Source: Diadema setosum (Eukaryota > Echinodermata > Echinoidea > Diadematoida > Diadematidae). From it: a stretch of DNA of 64,000 nt. Where the stretch lies: positions 27,054,451-27,118,450 of the forward strand of contig CM067067.1 of assembly GCA_033980235.1 (NCBI GenBank), given 5' to 3'. A program made the translations under genes and the position numbers. How positions within the stretch are numbered: the stretch's first letter is position 1; each line of letters opens with the position of its first letter. A model generated the notes under the pieces. It was not told where the DNA came from. It saw only the letters and a list, made by a program, of their open reading frames with translations, and made no database searches. Shown one piece after another: positions 23,018 to 60,342 of this stretch.

Positions 23018-24160
23018 TCATAATGATGATTACAAGACAGTGATTTTTCTATCGTTTGATCGTTAGTTGCATAGTTTTTCTTTGACAATAAATGTACATG
23101 CATCAGAACATTTTAATCAAATGTTTAGAAATTGTGTCCATATTTAATACTTCAATGATGGGCTTTCTAAATACAATGTATAAATATCAAAACATTCAAG
23201 GGTTTATCAGTTGTTGTTTTTTTTTTATCTGTTACTATGAAATTCATAACAAGGATTAATTTTTTGTACACTATCAAATGCACATTAAAAAATTGTTCCA
23301 GTTGATAACCAGTGATTCTAAAGGAGCTCATCAATGCCTGTTGTTACACAACCAGAAATAATCAGTGTATGGATACAGAAGATGAGAATACAAACTCATG
23401 AGCCACTCTAGTACGAAGCACAATTTTCGTTCTTCACTGCTCAAAAACGATCTGGTGGACGCGAGGAATTTGTGCCAAAGTATCAATTTACTGTTTATTT
23501 CTTGGGGTTTTTTTTTTTCTCAAAGAAAATGGAAGCACCATTTTTATTATACAGTATTAAATTTCAAGTAGGTCAGTTAGTTTATTTGCCAACCACTTTT
23601 CTACAGTCCCCCAGTATCTAAACCAGTCCTGTGTTTGTTTGCTATACATCTATATATGTGTATATTTATACATTTTCTATATGAATTACATATTTCCAGA
23701 AAAACTTTACTCTTGCAGATCAATAACAGAGCTACCTGCATATGATCCATATTTAAGGGAATGTATTTATGACTTATTTAAGTTCACATAGTCAAAGCCA
23801 CTTGCATGGAATAAACCATTACAAAAGTTCCAAAAGGCATTCCCATTAATAAAAGGCAGTATTCAATCTTTGGGGGAATTGCATATTAAATAATGCATTT
23901 ATACCCTGAAAGCTTGTAACTTCAAGGTTAACCTTAACCTTCACATGAACCAACCATCGTAAATAGTTCCTTTGAACACATTTATCATTCACTTTAACCA
24001 CTGCCATATTTCTTATCAATTTTCTTTTCTCATGATATTTTGACACTCATCTTTCATGTATATTTTTCTTGTCGACACACTTTGTACATGAATACCTTTG
24101 CACATGTGTGTTGATGAAATAAACCATACAAGTGTAAATGCATACAATGTAGATAAAATA
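23018..24160. other. 3' flank of XYLB
   Basis: AT-rich sequence without a recognisable gene. On the minus strand the first canonical AATAAA I see downstream of the XYLB stop is at 23581-23586, a possible but distant polyadenylation signal. Confidence 0.35.
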
Positions 24161-24317
24161 CAGTCAACCTCCCCTAAATATTGGACTTGGCCGAGGTCAA
24201 AAATTGGCTGAGTTGAAGAAAAATTCTTCCCTGAATATTCTATTGTGTACGTTATAACTCACAGAAGTCAAAGGATTTCTTCCTGTCCCTTTGGATTTGA
24301 CTTTATGAGGTTGACAG
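24161..24317. mobile_element. small TA-flanked MITE in the XYLB 3' region
   Basis: Ends CAGTCAACCTC and GAGGTTGACAG (inverted, one difference near the tip) with TA on each side. It is 157 bp long, non-coding, and begins 82 bases past the XYLB stop, so it is probably within the 3' UTR. Confidence 0.7.
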
Positions 24318-24398
24318 TACATGCAATAGTAAAAAAAGCCTTACACTACGTCACATTCTGCAAACAGTGAATGTATGAAGTTGGATGCTGCATGGCCT

Positions 24399-49906
<25,508 letters not shown>

Positions 49907-50230
49907 TTTCACAGCTTCGTAGTTGCAGTCGAGATGAGAGGGAGCTCGACCCACGGCTCGACCTTAGCAGTGCCGTCACGCCAACGTCACAGCATGGGTT
50001 AGAGCGAGAGTTCCCAGGGTACTACAATTTGTACTTCATTACTCCACCCCTCTCGAGGTTGAGGTCAGTAACATGATTTTAATTGCTCGTATTTTGGCAT
50101 TGCCAATTTACATACTACCCAAGTATTTACAACGCTGTTGCATGTATGATCGAAGCAATACTCCTTGGATCGAAGGGTAGTGGAGGGTATGTAGTATAGG
50201 GGGACCTTTGCATGCTTTGCTGAAATTTCT
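49907..50230. promoter_or_regulatory. 5' flank of XYLB, presumed promoter region
   Basis: Directly upstream of the XYLB ATG on the minus strand. GC-richer than the introns, with CCGTCACG and AACGTCAC (TGACG half-sites) near 49973-49992. No TATA box recognised. The assignment rests on position only. Confidence 0.35.
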
Positions 50231-50232
50231 GC

Positions 50233-50523
50233 CACCCCCCCCCCCCCCCCGGCCGCGTTTTTTTTAAAGACGGCACAGATTGGGGCATGGCGCGTGTTAA
50301 ACCTATGGGAAAAACGTTGGGTTAGGGTTTTTGGTTATGGTTAGGTTTAGGGTTAGGGTTAGGGTTGGGGTTAGGGTTAGGGTTAGGGTTAGGGTTAGGG
50401 TTTGATGGTTAGGGTTAGGATTAGGATTAGGGTTAGGTTTAGGAATAGGGTCCCCGATAGATTTTTACTTTCCCCAATCTGTGCCGTCTAAAAAAACACG
50501 CCCCCCGCCCCCCCCCCCCCCCC
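50233..50523. repeat. interstitial telomeric array within an inverted-repeat cassette
   Basis: 50322-50449 is a run of GGGTTA/TTAGGG units with degenerate edges. It is bracketed by AGACGGCACAGATTGGGG (50268-50285) and its perfect inverse CCCCAATCTGTGCCGTCT (50472-50489). These are bordered by GGCCGCGTTTTTTTTA and TAAAAAAACACGCC and by poly-C tracts. Confidence 0.85.
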
Positions 50524-50724
50524 CTAGTTTGCAGGCACAAACCCTTGTTGGTCGTAGAGGAGTCTGCGCCAAGACTACTATATGCACCACCTCGGCACTG
50601 TCCCATAGGCCCTGTGTTGTAGCTTCTCCCAACAAGGAGAGGCTGCAGTGCAGTTTTGCGCGTATTAGTCTTGGCACATGCAGACTCCTAATACGACCAA
50701 CAAGGGTTTGTGCCTGCAAACTAG
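50524..50724. mobile_element. 200 bp hairpin MITE
   Basis: CTAGTTTGCAGGCACAAACC and its inverse at 50705-50724 extend through CTTGTTGGTCGTA and AGTCTTGG. Flanked by poly-C on both sides and directly abutting the telomeric cassette. Confidence 0.85.
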
Positions 50725-51485
50725 CCCCCCCCCCCCCCCCATGCATGCTGTCATATATAGGGGTAAGACTGCCCCTGAGGAGTGGTACACGGGCGCGTAA
50801 ATCCGTACCGAGCTGAGGATGGGGGGGGGGGGGGGGGGTGATCGGCGATAGTCACTACATACAAGCACGAGTACAAACCATTTTACGCACAGTAATCTAT
50901 ACACACTCTTCAAAAATGAAATGAAATTGTAAAGTAATAAAATGGTATGTCTGTATATGATGCAATATTTGGTACCCTGGGGTACCAAATGAAAATTCGC
51001 CATTTTGTTGAATTAATTATTTTTTTTTTCAGCGCTGTACCCTGGCTTACCAAAAAATGTGTCAAAATATTTTTTAGTATTATTATGCACAAAAATGTTT
51101 TCTTATTTGTGATTATGCATCAATTAATGCATGCAAGTGTACTTCGAAAAACACCTATGGTGCTAGTTCATTGCGACGACTTTGCCGTATCCGAATTCAG
51201 AATCGGCGTATCTGAATTCGGATATGCATTGTATATAATGGGCATGAGATGGCGCTATACAACGCGGTACCCCGGGTTACAACGGTACCCCGGTGTACGG
51301 CGTGCCGAATCATATCATGTAGTAGATATTTCCTTATTTCTAACAGACTTATGATTTTCTTGAATTAAGTAAATTGAAACAATTATCCTCAGGGGAGTCG
51401 TTCCTTTTTCATAATAGGGGTGGGGGCAGGTGGGGGGAGGCAAAACTTGGAAGATACTTGCGAGGGAGCGGAGCGACCTATCTAT

Positions 51486-51494
51486 AGCCGGGGC
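51486..51494. repeat. putative 9 bp target-site duplication, left
   Basis: AGCCGGGGC immediately precedes the left end of the giant element and recurs at 59912-59920. Confidence 0.7.
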
Positions 51495-51686
51495 GCGATT
51501 TTTTTTTCCGTAACCCTAACGCGTCGAAATTGCCAATTGTGTCACTTGAGCAAAGACTATCAGTGTACAAGTTGGTTTGTACGCATGTGCGTGGACTTCG
51601 CATTTAGGCGTTGAGTTCGTACTGTTACACAGTATACAGAGTACCATTGGGATGGTCGTCTGCTAACCACAGAATCAGATTACAAT

Positions 51687-51766
51687 GTGAGAATGGGACG
51701 CCGTCCTTCAAGCAGAAACATAACAACGGGTTTGTGTGTATGGGTATGTGTATGCGCGTGTGTGAG

Positions 51767-51813
<47 letters not shown>

Positions 51814-51890
51814 CCACTTCACATGTCATCGCCGCTGCGTTCGGCTTTGCCTTAGGTGGTATTTCTGTAGTTTTGTTCGCCGTCTGCTGA
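51687..51890 (+). CDS. uncertain small ORF in the left arm, hydrophobic C-terminus
   Basis: Reads MRMGRRPSSRNITTG, then a Cys/Val run from the (GT)n tract, then STSHVIAAAFGFALGGISVV and a short hydrophobic end. The last part looks like one transmembrane helix. It is followed by about 400 nt ending in AATAAA at 52290-52295. Repeated identically at 61881-62084. In the inverted arm the tail is conserved but a different (GT)n length joins it to another upstream frame. It may be the last exon of a captured transcript; no family recognised. Confidence 0.2.
51772..51811. repeat. (GT)n microsatellite, left arm
   Basis: Uninterrupted GT run, mirrored by (CA)n at 59597-59632 and repeated at 61966-62005. 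Confidence 0.95.
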
Positions 51891-53254
51891 CACTTTTCCT
51901 GTGTCTCGCGAGACTTGCGTTACTAGGATGCATGCAAACTCGACGTCGTCATCAATATCTTGCAAGAAGTAAATTGGAAATCTAATTGAAGCTTCGAATA
52001 ACCCATAATCAAAGTATTATGATATATACGTAGCGACACGTAGCGGTATATAGGTTAGTGAAGCAACCTTCTTTGTCAAATTTGTAATCCGCTATTTACA
52101 TGTAGATTCACGTCTGTATATCTTGTCATTTTACTCATGTTTGTATTCCCATATACAACTGTACACTATAATCTTGTATATCTTTTGTGTCATGTGTAAT
52201 CTTTGAGTATTGTATTCACTGGTTTGTTATATTGTTATTTGTACTCTTTGTTTGCTACTCTCATACCCCGAGAGGAGGTCGAAAGAGTCAATAAAATTCA
52301 CAAAATTCACAAATATTTAGGTCTGCAGCGATTGCTATTGTTAACATTGATCATGTTCATTAAACCCCACGAAATCAGATTCGAAGAGGACATTTGGTCT
52401 TGGGTAACATGGATGAACTCCTAGGTTAATTTGGGTTTATCCTCCAACTTCACAATGATTTCAGAAAGGCGTAGTATAGGCTCCTTTTTAGTTCAGGTTC
52501 TATCAACGTATATGATTACATTCTCATGCAATAACATCCATGATGAAGATGGGGGAGGGAAGAGAAACTGTGGGAGGAGGGGGGGGGGGAGCTAGTAATC
52601 ATCGATTTTGATTCGATGAAATCTCTCTTTAAATATTTTAATTTAATCAGCTTTAAAAAGGCATTTTGGATCGGCATTTAAAAATCAAAAGATGTGCTAT
52701 TTCCATCAAAATCAATTAATTTTCCCAGTCCATACATGTGTAAAATTGATCTAGTATCACGGTTTGAATTGCTCTATCAATAATTTTCTGATGTTCATTT
52801 TAATCATTGCCAACCCTATAGTTCTTCTCATCACTTATCATCGTCACCTCTACCATCACGACCATCATTGAAGGAAACCAAAACCCAAAAAGAAATGTGG
52901 ATTGAGTGAAAGCAGCAACAGTAGCACAACACATCAGTGAACGTTTAAGGAAAATCGGGCAATCGATGCAAAAGTTATGAATTCTTAAAGTTTGGATGTT
53001 GGAACCACTGGATGCATGACATCATGTGTGGGCAACAACATAAAGAAAATATAAAGAAAACAAACATGCTTTCGCTTTTCTTGAGTAATGGAAGAGCATT
53101 TGATTAACCACTTTCAGAAAGTAGGGGGAATGATTACTACCCTTACATAAATTATGTCAGTATCAATTAAGTTGATGGAATGTATAATTTTATCGATTTT
53201 TTTTTTTTGGTGGAATTCTCTTCATATTTTCTTTACATTGTTGCCCATCATGGT

Positions 53255-53826
53255 CTCTAGTAGTCCCTTTATTCAGTGATTACAACAAGAAAAATATAAA
53301 AACGAAAAACTTTGCATCCATTGTCCGATTTTTCCTCAAACTTTCGCTGATGTACGTATAATGCTAATGTTGCTGCGTTCACTCAATCCATCATGGTCTT
53401 TGGGTTTTGGTTTCTTTTAATATAAACCAATCATCACTACCATCATTGCTTTTATTAGATTACCATGCACGACCAGATCATTTCACAACTGGATATCATC
53501 TTATCATCATCACCACGATTATCACTCGTATTACCATCGTATAGATATCACCACAAGCAATGTTATATCTTCCACCACCATAAATACTTTTTTCCATGTC
53601 ATCAATCCATCAACAACAACTTCACGAAATCTCTTTCAAAGTTTTCAGCATCATCATCATTATCATAAGTCTAAATAAGCAATGCGACTGGCAATATATT
53701 CATACTCGATCCCTCCCTCCAATGCCCACATGGCCTAGCACCCGTAATTGAAATCATGAAGAGAAATGATTGAATATCAAAACACTGATTTGTTTGTTTG
53801 TTTGTTTGTTTGTAAGAACACTAGCC
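53255..53826. other. left-arm segment missing from the right arm
   Basis: Both arms share TTGCCCATCATGGTC; in the right arm this joins GCATTCACAC directly, while the left arm has 572 bases in between, ending in a (TTTG)n tract. The direct copy at 63447-64000 also has the segment, so deletion from the right arm is the simpler reading. Confidence 0.75.
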
Positions 53827-54497
53827 GCATTCACACGTACAAAATAGCATGGTTACCGAGCGCGCTCCAAAACTCGAGAGTTCCTGTTATACTCGCAACT
53901 TTTTATAAACTTCATGATCGATATTATTATAGAAACAAACACCAGGCTTTAAACTGGTATCAGATTCCCAGGTGGGTTCATGACTTCAAATGTGTATAAA
54001 CCATTTGTTGTCGACTGACACCCAAAAAGGGAAGCCATGCGTGATTTGTTGTCTCAAAGTCGTGCAGTATCGTACACATAAAAAGTGATGAGATATTAGA
54101 GCTGTGATAGAAGTTTACCAGTATATGGAGTTTATCAATATCAGCATAGCCATTATGTTTACTATGTGAGAGAGAAAGAGAGAGAGAGAAAAAAAAAATT
54201 CAAACCCACAGCTCCGATTCTCAAGTATAACACATTAAGAAGTAGAAGAGATTTGAAACGATCGTTTTATAATGTGTTATTCGGCACAAAATAATTTGAC
54301 TTATTTTCAATAATATTAATCGATAACCAAATGAAAATCAATTTGCCCGATATTAGCCAAATTTAAGATCTTTTAATTAAGTTGGAGCAACGAGCATTAG
54401 TTCAGAGTCACAGAGGCTACTTTCGAGTTTTTATGAAATACATTCATAGGAAACTGATAACTATAAGTTTGAAGGATGATAGGACCCAAAATATAAT

Positions 54498-55110
54498 GGT
54501 TACAGTTCGTTATTGAGAAGGTTCGTTATTCCGAAGGTTCGTAATTCCAAAGATTCGTTATTCCGAAGGTTCTTTACTCCGAAGGTTCGTTATTCCGAAG
54601 TTTCATTTTCCAAAGGTTCGTTAATCCGAAACTGAAACAAAGCTCGTTATTCCGAAGGTTCGTTATACGGACCCTATTTCATTGTCGGATCAATGAACCT
54701 TCGGAATAACGAACCATATTTCATTTTTTAATAAACAAGCCTTCAGAAAGCGAACCCTATTCTATTTTTTTTTTTTTAGGGGGGGGGGGGGATAAACGAA
54801 CCTTCGGAATAATTAACCTGCGGAATATCGCCACAAATGTTCGGAATAACATACCCTTTTTGATTTTCGGATTAACGAACCTTCGGAATAACGAATATCC
54901 GAAACACACAAATTCCCTATATACTTAGAGGTTTGTTAACCCTAAATTCAAGAAAGGTTCGTTAATCCGAACATTTGTGGCGTTATTCCGAAAGTTCGTT
55001 AGTCCGAAAATAAAATAGGGTTCGCTATTCCAAAAGGTCATTTATTCGAAAATGAAATGCGGGTTTCGTTATTCCGAGATTCGTTAATCCCAAAATCAAA
55101 CAGGGTTCTG
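54498..55110. repeat. minisatellite, GGTTCGTTATTCCGAA-type, left arm
   Basis: Units GGTTCGTTATTCCGAA and GGTTCGTTAATCCGAAAATG in one orientation switch near 54690 to the reverse complement (TTCGGAATAACGAACC) and back near 54940. Interrupted by poly-T/poly-G at 54767-54791. Confidence 0.85.
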
Positions 55111-55429
55111 GAACGGGTCATAAGACTTTTGTTGCACGTTCTTAAAACGTTTTTAAACGTTCTAAAGGGTTTTCAAAAGTTATCTGGATGTCTATAACGT
55201 CCAAACGTTTTTCTGTCGGTCCTTTAAATTTTAGAAATTTTTTTTTAGTGTTATCTTACCGTTTAAAACAACGTTTTTATAACGTCCAATTGAAACGTTT
55301 AAATACGTCGAAAACCTTCCACAAGAAGACGTTCTGAAAAGGTTTTGACAAAACGTTCAAATAACAAACTTGGAATGTTTCAAGAACGTTTAGAAAACGT
55401 CTTTGTGTTAGCTGGGTAAAGACGTTAAA

Positions 55430-56330
55430 TTCAAGTCAGTTTTGAGACGTATTATTCACTTCATATTTACGACGTATTAGTGAAATAAAATTTACTTTGC
55501 TTTGCAACCTATTTACCACGTCATATTAATGACGTGACGTTAAATTTACGTCAGTTTTGCGACGTCTTTGTGACTTCATATAATAAGGCGTACGAATTAT
55601 AATTCTATAGAGTTATATCAGTTTGCGACATATTACTGTCGTCAGAAAGACGACAATTTCACGTCAGTCAACTGTCAAAAATAAGATTTTTTTTTTTTTT
55701 TTGCTCAAATGGAAGACATAGAGCGACGTCATTATCTAGACTTTAGAAAGGCATAATAACTGTCGTTTGTTTGCGGTAAATAAGCAAAGAATACAGACGC
55801 TATTTAGACGTCTCAAACTGACGCCAATAAGTCGTATTGTTGTTTGAAGATATCTATTAGACGTCATATTTGTGACGTCTTTCTGACGTCTGGTTGGTTA
55901 TACGAAGACGTTGTAAAGACGTGTAGATTACTAATTTAAAGTCTTATAGGCGAAAATAAACACAGATACTTTACATCATAAACGTTTCAAACTGACGTGA
56001 ATATAGAATATGTCGTATTTTTCAAACTAACGTCAATATGTCGTATTTTTGCTCAAATGGAAGTTGTCCCAAAGATGTCATTGGTGGTCATTAGATTCGT
56101 CTAAATGACGTGTAAATCACAATTCTAAAGACAAGATTTAAGTCAGAATAACGTCATGAGCACGTCATCTACACGTTAATTCATGCCTTTTTAATGTATA
56201 TTGGAAAAGAAAAAAAGGAAGACGTCTGAAAGACGCCTTTTTCACGAAAACTATGTAAACAAAGAAAATGGACGTGATTTTGACGTCATTTTTAGATCGT
56301 GGGCGGTAAAGGTCTGATAAAACGCATGTG
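55430..56330. repeat. core of the giant element, GACGT-rich
   Basis: About 0.9 kb with some 25 or more GACGT/ACGTC motifs, several as TGACGTCA-like palindromes, in degenerate ~110 bp units (GACGTTAAATT(C/T)A.GTCAGTTTTG.GACGT repeats near 55430 and 55539). No ORF of note. Confidence 0.6.
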
Positions 56331-56624
56331 AGTACCTCAAAGTACAACCATGATACAAATCTGGGTCCTAGCTGACATTTGGAGGTTTCTAAACGTTCTT
56401 GAAATGTTCCAAGTTCGTTATTTGGACGTTTTGTCAAAACGCTTTCAGAACATCATTTTTCTGGAAGGTTTTCGACGTATTCTAAACGTTTCAATTGGAC
56501 GTTATATAAACTTTTTTTTTACGTTAAAATAACAAGAAACCTTTCTAATTTTTAAAGGACCGACAGAAAAACGTTTGTACGTTATAGACATCAGATAACT
56601 TTTGAACAAAAAAGTCTTATGACC

Positions 56625-57490
56625 CATTCCAGAACCCTGTTTGATTTTTGGATTAACGAACCTTCGGAATAACGAACCCTATTTCATTTTCGAATAAACG
56701 AGCCTTTGGAATAGAAACCCTATTTTATTTTCGGACTAACGAACCTTCGGAATAACGTCACAAATGTTCGGATTAACTAACCTTTTCTTGAATTTAGGGT
56801 TAACAAACCTCTAAGTATAGGGAATTTGTGTGTTTCGGATATTCGTTATTCCGAAGGTTCGTTAATCCGAAAAATCAAAAAGGGTATGTTATTCCGAACA
56901 TTTGTGTCGTTATTCCGCAGGTTAGTTATTCCGAAGGTTCGTTTATCCGAAAAAATATATAGGGTTCGCTTTCTGAAGGCTCGTTTATTCCAAATAGGGT
57001 TTGTTATTCCGGGTGCTGTTCGTTATTCCGAAGGTTCGCTGTTCCGAAGGGTCGTTATTCCGAAGGGTCGTTAATCCGAAACACCCAATTCTCTATACCT
57101 AGAGGTTCGTTAATCCGAAAATGAAAAAGGGTTCGTTAATCCGACTGGTTTCGTTATTCCGAAGGTTCGTTATTCCGAAGATTGGTTAATCCGAAAATGA
57201 CATTCGGAACAATGAACCTTCGGAATAAAGAATCTTAGGAATAAAGAGCCTTCGGAATAACGAACCTTCGGAATAACGAGCTGTAACCGTTATTCCGAAG
57301 GTTCGCCAATCCGAAAATAAAATAGGGTTCCTTATTCCGAAGGTTCATTGATCCTACAGTGAAATAGGGTCCATAACGAACCTTCGGAATAACGAACCTT
57401 TGGAAAACGAAACTTCGGAGTAACGAACCTTCGGAATAAAGAACCTTCTGAATAACGAACCGTTTCAATAACGAACTGTAACCATGATAT
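56625..57490. repeat. minisatellite, GGTTCGTTATTCCGAA-type, right arm
   Basis: Counterpart of 54498-55110 but about 250 bases longer. Orientation switches mirror the left arm. ORFs here translate the repeat and are not genes. Confidence 0.85.
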
Positions 57491-59594
57491 TTTGGGTGCT
57501 ATCATCGTTCAAACTTATAGTTATCAGTTTCCTATGAATGTATTTCATTAAAACTCGAAAGTAGCCTCTGTGACTCTAAACTAATGCTCGTTGCTCCAAC
57601 TTAATGAAAAGATCTTAAATTTGGCTAATATCGGGCAAATTGATTTTCATTTGGTTATCGATTAATATCATTAGAAATAAGTGAAATTATTTTGTGCCAA
57701 ATAAGACATTATAAAACGATCGTTTCAAATCTCTTCTACAAATGTGTTTTACTTGAGAATCGGAGCTGTGGATTTGATTTTCTTTTTCTCTCTCTCTCTC
57801 TCTCACATAGTAAACGTAATAAGTTACGGCTATGCTGATATTGATAAACTTCATATACTGGTAAACTTCTATCACAGCTCTAATATCTCATCACTTTTTA
57901 TGTGTACGATACTGCACGACTTCGAGACAACAAATCACGCATGCCTTTCCTTTTTGGGTGTCAGTCGACAACAAATGGTTTATACACATTTAAAGTCATG
58001 AACCCACCTGGGAATCTGATACCAGTTAAAGCCTGGTGTTTGTTTTTATGATATATCGATCATGAAGTTTTCTAAAAAGTTGCGAGCATAACAAGAACTC
58101 TCAAGTTTTGGAGCGCGCTCGGTAACCAGCTATTTTGTGCGTGTGAATGCGACCATGATGGGCAACAATGTAAAGAAAATATGAAGAGAATTCCAAAAAA
58201 AAAAAAAAAAAAATCGATAAAATTTTACATTCCATCAACTTAATTGATACTGACATAATTTATGTTAAGGGTAGTAATCATTCCCCCTACTTTCTGAAAG
58301 TGGTTAATCAAATGCTCTTCCATTACTCAAGAAAAGTGAAAACAATAAAATGTTTGTTTTCTTTATATTTTCCTTATGTTGTTGCCCACACATGATGTCA
58401 TGCATCCAGTGGTTCCAACATCCAAACTTTAAAAAATCATAACCTTTGCATCGATTGTCCGATTTTCCTTAAACTTTCACTGATGTGTTCTACTACTGTT
58501 GCTGCTTTCACTCAATCCACATTTCTTTTTGGGTTTTGGTTTCCTTCAATGATGGTCGTGATGGTAGAGGTGACGATGATAAGTGATGAGAAGGACTATA
58601 GGGTTGGCAATGATAAAGTGAACATCAAAAAATTATTAATAGAGCAATTCAAACCGTGATACTAGAGCAATTTTGCACATGTATGGACTGGGAAAATTAA
58701 TTGATTTTGATGGAAATAGCACATCTTTTGATTTTTAAATGCCGATCCAAAATGCCTTTTTAAAGCTGTTTAAATTAAGATATTTATAGAGAGATTTCAT
58801 CGATCAAAATCAATGATTACTAGCTCCCCCCCCCCCCCTCCCGCAGTTTCTCTTCCCTCCCCCATCTTCATCATGGATGTTATTGCATGAGAATGTAATC
58901 ATATACGTTGATAGAACCTGAACTAAAAAGGAGCCTATACTACGCCTTTCTGAATCATTGTGAAGTTGGAGGATAAACCCAATTAACCCAGGAGTTCATC
59001 CATGTTACCCAAGACCAAATGCCCTCTTCGAATCTGATTTCGTGGGGCTTAATAAACATGATCAATGTTAACAATAGCAATCGCTGCAGACCTAAATGTT
59101 TGTGAATTTTATTGACTCTTTCGACCTCCTCTTGGAGTATGAGAGTAGCAAACAAAGAGTATATAATAACAATATAACCAGTGAATACAATACTCAAAGA
59201 TTACACATGACACAAAAGATATACAATATTATAGTGTATATGGGAATACAAACATGAGTAAAATGAAAAGATATAGCCTACAGTCGTTAATCTACGTGTA
59301 AATAGCAGATTACAAATTTGACAAAGAAGGTTGCTTCACTAACCTATATAGTGTACCGCTACGTGTCGCTACGTATATATGATACTTTGATTTTGATTTA
59401 TTCCAAGCTTCAATTAGATTTCCAATTTACTTTTTGCAAGATATTGATGACGACGTCGACTTTGCATGCATCCTAGTAACGCAAGTCTCGCGAGACGTAA
59501 AAGACACAGGAAAAGTGTCAGCAGACGGCGAACAAAACTACAGAAATACCACCTAAGGCAAAGCCGAACGCGGCGGCGATGACATGTGAAGTGG

Positions 59595-59596
<2 letters not shown>

Positions 59597-59632
<36 letters not shown>
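59597..59632. repeat. (CA)n microsatellite, right arm
   Basis: Mirror of the left-arm (GT)n, slightly shorter. Confidence 0.95.
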
Positions 59633-59637
<5 letters not shown>

Positions 59638-59911
59638 CTCACACACGTGCATACACATACCCATACACACAAACCCGTTGTTATGTTTCTGATTGAAGGA
59701 CGGCGTCCCATTCTCACATTGTAATCTGATTCTGTGGTTAGCAGACGACCATCCCAATGGTACTCTGTATACTGTGTAACAGTACGAACTCAACGCCTAA
59801 CTGCGAAGACCACGCACATGCGTACAAAAACCAACTTGTACACTGATAGTCTTTGCTCAAGTGACACAATTGGCAATTTCGACGCGTTAGGGTTACGGAA
59901 AAAAAAATCGC

Positions 59912-59920
59912 AGCCGGGGC
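59912..59920. repeat. putative 9 bp target-site duplication, right
   Basis: AGCCGGGGC directly follows the right end of the giant element and matches 51486-51494. Confidence 0.7.
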
Positions 59921-60342
59921 CAGGAGAGACCGTGTGGGAGGGGATACCCCTTCTACAACACGAGGGAGATTTTGCATTTTAAGAGGAAATGGGATCCAGT
60001 CCAGTTATAGTCTGATAAGAAAGAGTAAAACTTATGGGTACAACAGTAAAAATTTGCTCAAAATTGGATGAACATTATGGAAGCTATGAAATTGTGAAGT
60101 TTTGCTAATTTCTGCAGAACATTAGTTCCTGTACAGTAACTATAACGAATGTGAAAATGAGTGAGCTGATGATGTTATGACCTCACAAAAATGATGAAAA
60201 TTCATTGTTTCTGTTATTGACATGCAAAACATGATGTTATTCCTGGCTAATTGAATGAGGTATATAGTTAGGATTTCAGACTGGGGACTGCATCATGCCT
60301 TTGAATGAATAACTGGAAATTTCATTTTTTTTTTTTTTAAAT
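59921..60342. other. spacer 3' of the giant element
   Basis: About 420 bases of AT-rich sequence between the right target-site duplication and the next foldback element. Nothing recognised. Confidence 0.4.

Larger units (their letters stand above)
51495..59911. mobile_element. giant inverted-repeat element, 8.4 kb
   Basis: Left end GCGATTTTTTTTTCCGTAAC and the right end's inverse are identical, and both are flanked by AGCCGGGGC. Matching continues inward for 3.5-3.9 kb: left arm 51495 to about 55425, right arm about 56357 to 59911, around a 0.9 kb core. Within the arms lie a (GT)n/(CA)n tract, a foldback module, an (AG)n/(CT)n tract, a GGTTCGTTATTCCGAA minisatellite and an AACGTTT-rich block, in mirrored order. 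No transposase is recognisable. Very long inverted repeats with a 9 bp duplication resemble Mutator-like or foldback elements; that class assignment is inference. Confidence 0.8.

Noticed and set aside
51611..51985. 124-codon ORF repeated at 61805-62179
   Set aside because: Mostly a translated (GT)n tract; identity of the two copies reflects recent duplication, not coding constraint. The frame is not preserved in the inverted arm.
56826..57468. ORFs rich in RRLVIPKVR-type repeats
   Set aside because: Direct translation of the GGTTCGTTATTCCGAA minisatellite in either orientation.
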